DNA of 58,008 nucleotides from Wenzhouxiangella sp. (GTDB lineage: Bacteria > Pseudomonadota > Gammaproteobacteria > Xanthomonadales > Wenzhouxiangellaceae), in NCBI GenBank assembly GCA_007123575.1, contig SKKV01000141.1:1-58008 (forward strand). The letters are read 5' to 3'. Shown here one piece after another: positions 26,225 to 34,566 of this stretch; within the stretch, counting starts at the first letter, position 1, and the number at the start of each line of letters is the position of its first letter. The notes beneath the pieces are model-generated. The model saw only the letters and a program-made list of their open reading frames with translations. It searched no databases and was not told the DNA's origin. The translations under genes were made by a program, and so were the position numbers.

Positions 26225-26814
26225 GGCGTTGTAGTCTGGCGGTGGAATCCAACGAGCAACATCAAGTCACCCAATTGCTGGCGCATCTGGGCAAAACGCC
26301 CGATGCGCTGGACCGCCTGGCACGGCTGGTCTACGACGACATCCATCGTCTCGCCCGGCACCAGCGCCAGGGGTTCAAGGGCGGCGAGACACTGCGCACC
26401 ACCGCCCTTGTTCACGAAGCCTTTCTCAAGGTTTTTCGCACTGATGACGCCACCATCCACGACCGCTCGCACCTGATGCGGGTAATGGCGCTGGCCATGC
26501 GCCAGATCATCGTCGACCATGCCCGCCGCCAACTTGCCGAAAAGCGCGGCGGCGATGCCGTTCATGTGGCCCTGGACGAGCAGCAGGTCAGCGATTCCCA
26601 GGTTGACGCCGAGCGTATCCTCGATATCGAGCAGGCCATCAAGCGCCTTGGCGAAACTGACAGCACCCTGGCCGACCTGGTTGCCGCCCGTTTCTACACG
26701 GGCCTAAGCACCGACGAGATTGCCGACATGCAAGGCGTATCACGCCGCACCATCCAGCGCCAGCTAAAGCGCGCCAACGTCTGGCTGCGCTTTGAGCTGC
26801 AGGGCGCGGTCTGA
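26221..26814 (+). CDS. ECF-type RNA polymerase sigma factor (TIGR02999-like)
   Basis: A 190-197-residue sigma factor. Region 2 reads LARLVYDDIHRLARHQRQ, TTALVHEAFLKVF and MALAMRQIIVDHARRQLAEKRGG, which is typical of the ECF group named TIGR02999; region 4 is a helix-turn-helix (YTGLSTDEIADMQGVSRRTI). The start is either the TTG overlapping the proS stop or a GTG seven codons later. This group often works with serine/threonine kinases or exported sensors rather than a simple anti-sigma; none is adjacent. The 3' end nearly touches the convergent S74-chaperone gene, which has no evident shared promoter. Confidence 0.88.
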   Translation: MRRCSLAVESNEQHQVTQLLAHLGKTPDALDRLARLVYDDIHRLARHQRQGFKGGETLRTTALVHEAFLKVFRTDDATIHDRSHLMRVMALAMRQIIVDHARRQLAEKRGGDAVHVALDEQQVSDSQVDAERILDIEQAIKRLGETDSTLADLVAARFYTGLSTDEIADMQGVSRRTIQRQLKRANVWLRFELQGAV

Positions 26815-26817
26815 CGC

Positions 26818-28800
26818 CTAGGGAGCCTCGGCCAGCTGCGCATCCTCGCCGACCAACAGCGACTCCAGCCGGGCCAGGCGCTCCTCGAGCTCCGCATTGT
26901 GCGCAGCGATCTGACGCAACTCGGCATTTTCTCGCTTAAGCGTATCAACCCGCCGAGCCAACTCGGCATCGCGTTCGGCCCGTTCGGACAACATGGCCTG
27001 GAGCCACTGCTCGCGCTCCTGCATGGCACTGATCAGGAGGACGGACAAACGGGCATACCGAATGCTGTCAGGGCGCCCCTCGGCATCGAACACCACCAGG
27101 GAAGGATCGATTTCTGCAAGCTCTTCGGCGATCAGCCCAAGATCCTCTTTACCATCGGCCGTGAATCGATACCTGACCGGACGCATCGACATCACCTGCG
27201 CCCAGCCCAGTTCGATCTCTTCAATCTCTGTCTTATAGCGCAGGCTGCTGCTCGAGCACGGCGCCAATCGGCCGGTACTGGGCACCCGGCAAACCTCCTC
27301 GGAACCCACCGTGGTGCCCAATGAGCCCACAAACACAGTGCTTCCGAAATTACCTTGTCCGGTCGTCAGAATGTTTTCGCTTCTGATCGTACCGTCCACA
27401 TCGAGCGGGTGGGCAGGCGCTGCCGTACCAATTCCAACGGAGGCATCTACCAGGAGCTGGCCGGCAATTTCAGTGTCACCGCCCAGCCGGGTATCGCCAG
27501 CCACGTCCAGCAAGGCCTGAGGGCTATTGGTGTTGATGCCGACGCCACCGTCGGCGGCAATCAGGAACTGATCTTCCGCTGTCGATTCGAATTCATCCTG
27601 TAGCCCGCCCCGGCTGTCTGACCAAACGAAGCTGCCATCATGCAGGGCCCAGGCAGCCTTGCCGGCTGCCATCGAATAGTCACCCATGGCCCGGTTGCGA
27701 TAACCGCCGGGAACATGGGCATATTCGCCGTTGGCCCAGTTCAGTTCACCACCAGCCACGGTAGCACCCTCACCATGAGCACGGTTAAAGCGCCCGCCGC
27801 CGATGAAGCTGTTGTCGCCGAACGCCTCATGGTCACGACCGGCAGCGACACCGCTATTGGCGCCATGCACCTCGTTATTCCAACCGCCGCCAATAAACCC
27901 CCAGGTTGCGTTTTCTTCAATGACATTATTTTGACCACCAGCTACGACGCTTCTCAGCCCATGGGCCTCATTGAATCGACCACCACCGACGAAAGAATAA
28001 TTTCTCGTCACCAGATTCCCGCCGCCGCCGGCAATCGAGGCGTGCTGGGCTGAAGATTCAATCTCGTTGTCATGACCGGTAAGGATGGCGCTATCAATTC
28101 CGTGAAGCCGGTGGTCTCTTCCGCCGCCGATAAACCCTCTCGCGGCGGTGACCTCGTTATTCCCGCCGGCAACGAAACTTCCCGCCCCTGATGCCACGTT
28201 GGAGCCACCGAAAGCACCACCAACCGCGATCGCATTCGTGCCTGACACCGTATGATCGGGTGAACCAAGCGCGACCGAACCCGCGGCATGGAATGTGGCC
28301 GCTGGCTGGTCAGTGCCAACGCCAACCCTCCCGTCCAGATAAAACGCCGTGGTCCCGACCAGTTCAAACGGCGAAGCGCCTTCCGGGCCTTCCGGGCCTT
28401 CCGGGCCTTCCGGGCCTTCCGGGCCTTCTGGACCCTCTGGACCCTCTGGACCCGCTGGCGTCATCGCGAACTGGGCCATGGGTGCTGCCGTGATCGGCTG
28501 ACGCGGGGCCATGGTGGTTCCTTCAACGCTGACCTGCAGATAAAGACTGCTGCCGTCGAATACATCACCGAAATCCAGCTCCACCTGAAACAGGCCATCG
28601 GTCACCGTCACATCGGATTTACTGACGAGACCGCCGACCGCACTGCCTGCGTTTAGGCTGTCGTATAGCCGAAACGTCATGTCGGCCGTTCCGGTGTAGG
28701 GACCGGATTGGTCATGGAGCTGGCCCTGGTAGGTAATGGGCGCGGCCAGGGCGGCCGTAGCCAGCCAAAGCAATAGCATCAGGATCAATAGTTTTCTCAT
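26818..28800 (-). CDS. Exported collagen-like / beta-roll protein with S74 chaperone domain
   Basis: A 660-residue exported protein. A signal peptide (1-20) leads to a beta domain (ITYQGQLHDQSGPYTGTADM onward), then eight PEG triplets near residues 115-140, then a long array of 14-residue-like repeats with GGGxxN cores (for example FIGGGRDHRLHG, SFVGGGRFNEAHG), resembling the trimeric YadA-head left-handed roll. The C-terminus is a Peptidase S74 intramolecular chaperone with the self-cleavage pair Ser518 and Lys523 in SSLRYKTEIEEI, ending in a coiled coil. S74 domains trimerise tail-spike-like folds and are then released. The ATG has GGAG upstream. A surface fibre or adhesin is inferred. Confidence 0.85.
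   Translation of the reverse strand: MRKLLILMLLLWLATAALAAPITYQGQLHDQSGPYTGTADMTFRLYDSLNAGSAVGGLVSKSDVTVTDGLFQVELDFGDVFDGSSLYLQVSVEGTTMAPRQPITAAPMAQFAMTPAGPEGPEGPEGPEGPEGPEGPEGPEGASPFELVGTTAFYLDGRVGVGTDQPAATFHAAGSVALGSPDHTVSGTNAIAVGGAFGGSNVASGAGSFVAGGNNEVTAARGFIGGGRDHRLHGIDSAILTGHDNEIESSAQHASIAGGGGNLVTRNYSFVGGGRFNEAHGLRSVVAGGQNNVIEENATWGFIGGGWNNEVHGANSGVAAGRDHEAFGDNSFIGGGRFNRAHGEGATVAGGELNWANGEYAHVPGGYRNRAMGDYSMAAGKAAWALHDGSFVWSDSRGGLQDEFESTAEDQFLIAADGGVGINTNSPQALLDVAGDTRLGGDTEIAGQLLVDASVGIGTAAPAHPLDVDGTIRSENILTTGQGNFGSTVFVGSLGTTVGSEEVCRVPSTGRLAPCSSSSLRYKTEIEEIELGWAQVMSMRPVRYRFTADGKEDLGLIAEELAEIDPSLVVFDAEGRPDSIRYARLSVLLISAMQEREQWLQAMLSERAERDAELARRVDTLKRENAELRQIAAHNAELEERLARLESLLVGEDAQLAEAP
28378..28458 (-). 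repeat. 9-base tandem repeat coding for PEG triplets
   Basis: Nine tandem 9-base units lie in the exported fibre gene: on the + strand, five perfect GCCTTCCGG copies, one GCCTTCTGG, two ACCCTCTGG and one ACCCGCTGG. They encode eight Pro-Glu-Gly triplets plus Pro-Ala-Gly. The near identity of the DNA units, beyond what the protein needs, points to recent expansion by slippage. Gain or loss of units would keep the frame. Confidence 0.9.
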
Positions 28801-29070
28801 CGCAGTCTGCTCCCGGAATCTTGGTGTATCAGTCGAATCATCGGCCCGAGGCAGAATTAGCCTCAAGACCGGTGTTACCCTCAACAAACGCGGTCTGCAG
28901 AGATTCGCGACAGACAGCCAAACGGTCACCCTGGTTGATGAGTTAATACGCCGACTGGCTGGCGAATCGGTCGAGCACATGGTAGCCAACGCACGACCGT
29001 TCCAGTCCGTCTTCAGACGCGGTCACATGATCCGGCACTGCCCTGGAATAACGGCGCTGCGTCGGCTTGT

Positions 29071-32025
29071 TCAATCGCCCTCAAAACGATCATGGAACAA
29101 GACCGGCCCGGTCACCTCCACGCTCACGGGAACCTCGATGAGCGGATTGTCCGGGTCGTTGCTCTGCAGGCATAGCAGCGCTTCGTGCATGCCCTGATCC
29201 AAATCGCCGGCATCGACGGTTACCGTGACGTCGGACTGCTGGCCGCCGGCGGTGCTGCCACTGTCCGGAGTAACGCTAAGCCAGTCGATATCGGACGGCG
29301 AGTCGCAGCCGCTGACGAGTTGGGCTCGGACCATCAGGGCCCGGTGCGTGGGCTCAATATCGGTTATCGGCTGCCAACCCCCGCCGTCAAGCGCGAAGTA
29401 ACTGCCTTCACCGCCCGGACCGGTGCTGTCGAGCATGACGCTGACTCGTTCCGGAACCGATTGATAACTGACTCCGATATAAACCGTGCCGCTGTCGATG
29501 ATGGCACCGCCGGTGCCGGTATTGACCGTGAACCACAGTGGATTGGTGGCCACGTTCGGGTAGGTGACGGCACCGGCAAGCAGCAGGCTGCCCGGCCGAC
29601 CACCGGGCCCATCGCTGTCGAAAACCAGGACATTGAAAGTAAACGGTTCGTCACGCGCCTGATCGGCGGCCCTGAATGCCACGCATATCCGATTCAGCAA
29701 CCCTGGCTGGCCGACGGCAAAGCCCTCGACAAAGGTAGCTGTCGCAACTTCGCCAGGGACGAATCCCCAGGAGAAATTCGGTAGACCATCGTCGTTGATA
29801 AGCATGCCGGGTGAGTCTGGATCGGCGCAGGAGAAACCGCTTCGCGCGGAGCCAACACTAATGTCGGCCATTGGGGACACGCCGCCAGCCTCGAGCCGGG
29901 CCGCACCTGGTAGCGTGGTTGCTGTTGGCTGGCTGCTAAGCAAGGCCGTTTCGATTCCCCACGTCAATGTACCTCCGCCCATGTTGCTGATCTGGAGGCT
30001 GAGCTGATCGGTCTCGCCAACGTCCAGGGTAGTGGCCAGGCTGGCCGGGGAAACGCTGATCTCCGCTGCTTCGGGCGGCGGCTGATAAGTGACCGTAACG
30101 GTGCGATTGGAACTGATCGACGAGACAGTGCAGCTGGCACCGGACACCGAATCGCAGCCAGACCAGCCGTCGAACTGCTGGCCACTGGCCGTGCCGGGGG
30201 CTGTCAGGGTCACGGTCGTTCCCTGGGTCACGCTGAGACTGTAGTTAGTGGTGCCGCCAAAGCCGCTGGGCGAGGAGGAAATTGCGACATTGCTGACACC
30301 GCTGGAATTCACCTGGAGGGTGCGCTGCGGTGCCACGTAATTGACCGTTACGCTCCTGTCTGCGCTAATCGAATTGATGGTGCACTGGCTGCCCGAGGTA
30401 CTGTCACAGCCGGTCCAGCGATCAAAATCATTGCCGCCCACGCTGGGCGGCGCGGATAGCTGGATGCTGGAACCCGCCGTTACCACTCGACTGTAGTTGG
30501 TGGTGCCACCATGGCCAGTCGAGCTGGTAATCGCAACATTGCTGGCACCATCCGAGTTCACTTCGAGAGAGAAAACGGGCTCCGGGTCCAGCAACTCCGG
30601 ACAGCGCGGGTTGGCCGGATGAAGCTGGCCCTGCGCAACCACATGATCACGCATGATGTTGGGCACCTGCTCCGGGTCGTTGCCAAAGGGGTGGCCACGG
30701 CCGAGCGTGGGCGCGACGTTGGACAAACCAGGCTGTAGCGTATGGCAATAACTCATCAGCGTACCAGACCCCTGTCCCGGCGGGCCGGGCAGAGAAGTCG
30801 GCCCACTGAAGCAGCCCGGCTCCTGACCAAAACACTGATCGATGCCATAGCAGTGAGTATGCTGGGAATCGAAGTTGTGGCCGATTTCGTGGGCGACGAC
30901 CGAGTAGTCCCAGGTACCGGGCGCGTTGCCGGCCTGGTAGTCGCGAGAGATGCCGCGACTGACGGCAAAATCGCCGACGATGTCATCGCGCTCGCCGGAA
31001 AAACCGGTGCAGTTGTCGCCGATATCAAAAGGTAGGAATTGGCTGGCCGACCTGCACAAAACCCCTCGCCAGGCTACACCGTCGCGCGAGCCCGGGCCAG
31101 CGCTGTTGGCGGTTAAGAAGTGGGCAATGGTGCGGTCCTGGTCAACATTGTTTGCGCTGTCATTCCAGAAAATGCCGAACTCGGCCAGCAGGCACAAGGG
31201 GCTGGGGTTGCCGGTGTTCTGCCAGGGCTGCGCTGCCGCCGAGTTCCAAAGGCTGATACTGGAAATCACCAATTCGGTATCCAGTTCATCCTCGTAAATG
31301 CCGGAAATGAAATTGATCAGGTCACCCAGGTAGTCCTGGGCCTCACTGGTGGACCCGAACAGATCGAAAAAGGAAAAGTCACTTTCGAAGGCCACGCGCA
31401 CCCGGTATCGGCCAGACTCACGCAGCCATCGCTCGCCCTCCGGCATGAGACGCTCGGACAGGTCAGGCGCGACAGCGCGAAAATCCAGCGGCTGTTCCAA
31501 CTCATGATTGCCACACTGAAATTCGTCGTGGACATGGTCGATGGACGGCTCGCGGTCTTGATCACGACGAAGCCGCATGCGGCCGGGTGAACCGGCTGGA
31601 TCGGAAGCAGGTCGATTGGAAATGGCCCACTGCCCGCCACGCCCGGCCAAGCTGCCCCGCACATCGCCCTCTGGTCCGACTGACAAGGCCACGTTCGAAT
31701 CCGGTTGACCGGCGATACGTCCCCGATACCAGACACGCTCGGAACGGATGGTGCCAAGCTCCCGACCATTGACCCGGGTGCGGGCGCCAGGGGCAAAGGG
31801 ATCGACTCGCTCCAGCCTGAGCTTCAGGGGCTGGTCGTCGGCCAGGAGATTGTGCACATCAATGCGCGCGGCCGGGCTGTCAGCGATAGACCGCCACTGG
31901 ACGGCATCGTCCGGATCCAGTATCTCGACCTCGGCAAGCGCCGGTGCTGCCAGCACCAGCAGCATGGCAAGCGCCAGGCTTGCCGCCGAAACCCAAGCTG
32001 TAGCCCAGGGTTGAAAACGCTCCAT
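29071..32025 (-). CDS. Exported zinc metalloprotease, reprolysin (M12B)-like
   Basis: A 984-residue secreted protease. Residues 1-31 form a signal peptide. The catalytic domain, about 200-480, holds the metzincin motif HEIGHNFDSQHTH followed by the Met-turn GTLMSYCHT, and several cysteines. Two InlB-like bacterial repeat domains follow (VNSDGASNVAITSSTGHGGTTNYSR-type unit and its copy, each with a WTGCD or WSGCD core). A BACON/choice-of-anchor-like beta region completes it, ending in LFHDRFEGD. GGAGG precedes two adjacent ATG codons; the second has better spacing. The C-terminal D-x-FE ending recurs, as far as I recall, in exported proteins of related bacteria and may be a sorting signal (inference). 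Confidence 0.88.
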   Translation of the reverse strand: MERFQPWATAWVSAASLALAMLLVLAAPALAEVEILDPDDAVQWRSIADSPAARIDVHNLLADDQPLKLRLERVDPFAPGARTRVNGRELGTIRSERVWYRGRIAGQPDSNVALSVGPEGDVRGSLAGRGGQWAISNRPASDPAGSPGRMRLRRDQDREPSIDHVHDEFQCGNHELEQPLDFRAVAPDLSERLMPEGERWLRESGRYRVRVAFESDFSFFDLFGSTSEAQDYLGDLINFISGIYEDELDTELVISSISLWNSAAAQPWQNTGNPSPLCLLAEFGIFWNDSANNVDQDRTIAHFLTANSAGPGSRDGVAWRGVLCRSASQFLPFDIGDNCTGFSGERDDIVGDFAVSRGISRDYQAGNAPGTWDYSVVAHEIGHNFDSQHTHCYGIDQCFGQEPGCFSGPTSLPGPPGQGSGTLMSYCHTLQPGLSNVAPTLGRGHPFGNDPEQVPNIMRDHVVAQGQLHPANPRCPELLDPEPVFSLEVNSDGASNVAITSSTGHGGTTNYSRVVTAGSSIQLSAPPSVGGNDFDRWTGCDSTSGSQCTINSISADRSVTVNYVAPQRTLQVNSSGVSNVAISSSPSGFGGTTNYSLSVTQGTTVTLTAPGTASGQQFDGWSGCDSVSGASCTVSSISSNRTVTVTYQPPPEAAEISVSPASLATTLDVGETDQLSLQISNMGGGTLTWGIETALLSSQPTATTLPGAARLEAGGVSPMADISVGSARSGFSCADPDSPGMLINDDGLPNFSWGFVPGEVATATFVEGFAVGQPGLLNRICVAFRAADQARDEPFTFNVLVFDSDGPGGRPGSLLLAGAVTYPNVATNPLWFTVNTGTGGAIIDSGTVYIGVSYQSVPERVSVMLDSTGPGGEGSYFALDGGGWQPITDIEPTHRALMVRAQLVSGCDSPSDIDWLSVTPDSGSTAGGQQSDVTVTVDAGDLDQGMHEALLCLQSNDPDNPLIEVPVSVEVTGPVLFHDRFEGD

Positions 32026-32138
32026 CATGACCTCCGTAGCCTCTGTGACAATTTTTTGCTGGCTACCAACATCAAACGCAATCGCGCTGCAACGCGCGAC
32101 AGCATTCGGGATATCAGGCGGACAAGCCGCTGGTGTTT

Positions 32139-33290
32139 TTATTCCTTGCTGGCCTGGTTCAACCGAATCTCACCCCCGTCGCGCACCCAAAGGTCACGCT
32201 GCGGGAACGGAATTTCGATGCCAGTTTCGTTCAGGGCCTTGTAGATCTTCATGTAGAGCTCATGAGTGACCCGGCCTCGCTCGACGGGAAGGTCGACCCA
32301 GCACAGCAGCTCGAAGTCCAGGCTGGAGTCGCCAAAACCACGCATCCGCACTCTCGGCGTTGGATCCTTGCAGACGCTATCGTGATTGGCGGCAATACCC
32401 TCCAACAGCTCAACCACCTCATCGACATCGGAACCGTAGGCAACACCAACCTTGAGCCGGATACGGAATTTGACCCAGCGGCCGCCCGATTCGTTGTAGA
32501 TCTTGGAATTGGCCATCTCCGAATTCGGTACCGTGATTTCGACATCGTCGCGGGTCAGCAAGCGGGTCGAGCGAATGCCGACCTTGGTGACTTCACCGCG
32601 ATCTCCGGAGTCCAGAACGATGTAATCGCCGAGTTTGTAAGGCGAATCGGCAATGATGAAAAACCCGGCAAACAGGTTGGCCAGGGTGTCGCGGGCGGCG
32701 AAGCCAACGGCAATACCGATCACACCGGCCGAGGCCAGCCAGGCAGTGGGGTTGATGTCCCAGACCATCAGCAGCGCGTAGGCCGCCGCGCCGATGATCA
32801 GGATGGTCATGATCAGATCGAACAGCGGCAGGGTGCGCTCTTCGACAATCTCGTAGCGATCACGAATTCGACTCAGGATCTCCAGGCCAAGATGACTGGC
32901 CCGCATGGCCGACTTGATCAGGCGCAGGATCAGCAGGCTCAACAGGATGCGGATCAGGACCTGTTCGACGCGCTCGGCCAGGCCCAACACCTGGATCGCG
33001 AGTACCAGGGCGATATAGCCGACCATCAGGGCGGCAACATTGGCAACGATGCGAATCAGCCGGGGCCCCAGATCCGGGCTGGTGCGCCTGATCAGCTTGT
33101 TGCCCCAGTTCAGAACCATGGCTCGACCGATCACGGCCACGCCGATCCCCACCACCATCACGATCAGGGACAGCACGATGGGGTAGGTGGCCAGGAAATC
33201 CCAGATCGGCACCATGCCGTCGGGCAGCCACAGCGGCGCTTCGGCGCGGTGACGGGCTGCTTCCGCGGCCAACTCGACGTTTTCCGTCAT
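32139..33290 (-). CDS. Mechanosensitive channel, MscS family
   Basis: A 383-residue inner-membrane channel that should open under membrane tension to release solutes on osmotic downshock. About four to five transmembrane helices precede the pore helix and beta domain, with the family core WLASAGVIGIAVGFAARDTL, then LFAGFFIIADSPYKLGDYIV and VPNSEMANSKIYN. The C-terminal part is the mixed alpha/beta vestibule. It has more N-terminal helices than E. coli MscS and resembles the YbdG/YnaI-like lengths. The ATG overlaps the trhO stop (ATGA), so the two are coupled. Confidence 0.92.
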   Translation of the reverse strand: MTENVELAAEAARHRAEAPLWLPDGMVPIWDFLATYPIVLSLIVMVVGIGVAVIGRAMVLNWGNKLIRRTSPDLGPRLIRIVANVAALMVGYIALVLAIQVLGLAERVEQVLIRILLSLLILRLIKSAMRASHLGLEILSRIRDRYEIVEERTLPLFDLIMTILIIGAAAYALLMVWDINPTAWLASAGVIGIAVGFAARDTLANLFAGFFIIADSPYKLGDYIVLDSGDRGEVTKVGIRSTRLLTRDDVEITVPNSEMANSKIYNESGGRWVKFRIRLKVGVAYGSDVDEVVELLEGIAANHDSVCKDPTPRVRMRGFGDSSLDFELLCWVDLPVERGRVTHELYMKIYKALNETGIEIPFPQRDLWVRDGGEIRLNQASKE

Positions 33291-34234
33291 AAAGATGAAT
33301 ACTCCTGCTTTCGCTGAGCCGCCTCGGGCTGGGACTTCGGGCCGAGGTGGGCCTGACCGCGCTTGCGGGCCAGGGCAATCTGGCGCACGCGCTCGCGCAA
33401 CCCGGCTAGGCGGCGAGTCTCGAACTGTTGCCCGCACAAGCCACAGTCGCGCTGAGCATTTATCGGCGGCATGCCGTCGGCACCCAGCCCTTCCACCGGC
33501 CGGCTGCAGGCCGCGCAAATCAGGCGCCCGGTGGGCTTGAGATCATGATCAACCGCGATGCGGTCATCGAAGACATAGCACTCTCCCTGCCATAGCGACT
33601 GCTCGGCCGGGATATCGCGCAGGTAGTTCAAAATGCCACCTTCGAGCTGAAACACCTGATCATAACCGTTGGCCAGCAGCCAGGCACTGGCCTTTTCGCA
33701 GCGCACCCCGCCGGTGCAAAACATGGCTACGGGCCGGTCGGTCTGCAGATGCTCAAGCGCCCAGTCGCGAAAATCGGTGAAGGTCTCTATAGCCGGGTCG
33801 ACAGCGCCCCGGAAGCTGCCGATCTCGTATTCATAGTGGTTGCGCGTGTCAACAAGTTGAACCTCCTCGCGCTGCAGCAGGGCATGCCAGTCTTCCGGCT
33901 TCAGGGCCTGCCCGGTGGGCGCCTGACCGGGCTTGAGCGCCGGGTCGAAGGTGATGATTTCAGGCCGAATCCGGACCCTCAGCCGTAGAAAAGGCACGCA
34001 ATCGACACTCACCCAATTGCTGACCAGCTGGTCGATGCCATGCGCGGCGTCAAGATATTCCAGCCAGGCATCCAGGGCTTCCCTGGACCCACCCAGGCTG
34101 AAATTGATCCCTTCTTCGGCCAGCAGCACGGTGCCGACCAGGTCGAGCTCGGCGGCCTTCACCTTCAGCCGTTCGCGCAGCAGTGGCAGCTTGGCCAGGT
34201 CGATGAAGCGGTAGGCACTAAGAAGCTGTGGCAT
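33287..34234 (-). CDS. trhO: tRNA uridine(34) hydroxylase TrhO (rhodanese family)
   Basis: A 315-residue member of the YceA/TrhO family, which hydroxylates uridine 34 of certain tRNAs to 5-hydroxyuridine using oxygen. An N-terminal ferredoxin-like domain (GTVLLAEEGINFSLGGS) is followed by a rhodanese domain with active-site Cys173 in MFCTGGVRCEKASAWL, and a C-terminal four-cysteine cluster (CAAC and CGLC) that may bind zinc. The family start MPQLLSAYRFI fixes the ATG; a longer frame upstream would read into the rpsB promoter region. It is divergent from rpsB and coupled to the MscS gene. Confidence 0.93.
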   Translation of the reverse strand: MPQLLSAYRFIDLAKLPLLRERLKVKAAELDLVGTVLLAEEGINFSLGGSREALDAWLEYLDAAHGIDQLVSNWVSVDCVPFLRLRVRIRPEIITFDPALKPGQAPTGQALKPEDWHALLQREEVQLVDTRNHYEYEIGSFRGAVDPAIETFTDFRDWALEHLQTDRPVAMFCTGGVRCEKASAWLLANGYDQVFQLEGGILNYLRDIPAEQSLWQGECYVFDDRIAVDHDLKPTGRLICAACSRPVEGLGADGMPPINAQRDCGLCGQQFETRRLAGLRERVRQIALARKRGQAHLGPKSQPEAAQRKQEYSSL

Positions 34235-34308
34235 ATCCTGGCAAATAACGTGGTGAGGCCCCATTGTAGCGCTAGCCCGCCTGCTTTCGCCGAAATATGA
34301 AAACGTTC

Positions 34309-34338
34309 TTGCCGCCAGGCAATCTTCCACGCTATAAT
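34309..34338 (+). promoter_or_regulatory. Sigma-70 promoter of rpsB-tsf
   Basis: A -10 box TATAAT (34333-34338) lies 18 bases after TTGCCG (34309-34314), which matches the -35 consensus at four of six positions. Transcription would start near 34345. This is the strongest promoter-like sequence in the window and fits a ribosomal protein operon. It sits in the gap between divergent trhO and rpsB. Confidence 0.8.
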
Positions 34339-34344
34339 TGAAGG

Positions 34345-34566
34345 GATTTGCTTGGCAGGTTTGCCAAGAATCAAACAAAAAACACACGCTGATCGTCACA
34401 GGTTGCGGGGTTGCCGGATGCTTGGGTTCAAGCACCTGGTTCGCAGACCTAAGGATCGGCGGAGGCTTAAACCCCGGATACAAACATGGCAGGCACCGAC
34501 CCGATACGCCAAAGGCACGGGCGGCAAGGCTTGATTCGTTGTATCCAACTGCAAAAGGTAATAGAT
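34345..34566 (+). promoter_or_regulatory. Long structured 5' leader of rpsB
   Basis: About 220 bases separate the predicted transcription start from rpsB. The leader begins with a perfect 7-base-pair hairpin CTTGGCA-GGTT-TGCCAAG (34351-34368) and has further GC-rich inverted stretches. In E. coli the rpsB-tsf leader folds into an element through which protein S2 represses its own synthesis. A comparable autogenous control is plausible here but I have not folded the RNA. Together with the promoter this accounts for the 332-base gap between trhO and rpsB. Confidence 0.5.

Noticed and set aside
28378..28458. CRISPR array
   Set aside because: The 9-base units are contiguous, without spacers, and encode PEG triplets in frame.
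26818..28800. Phage tail-fibre gene or prophage remnant
   Set aside because: The S74 domain is phage-like, but there is a signal peptide and no other phage gene, integrase or attachment site nearby.
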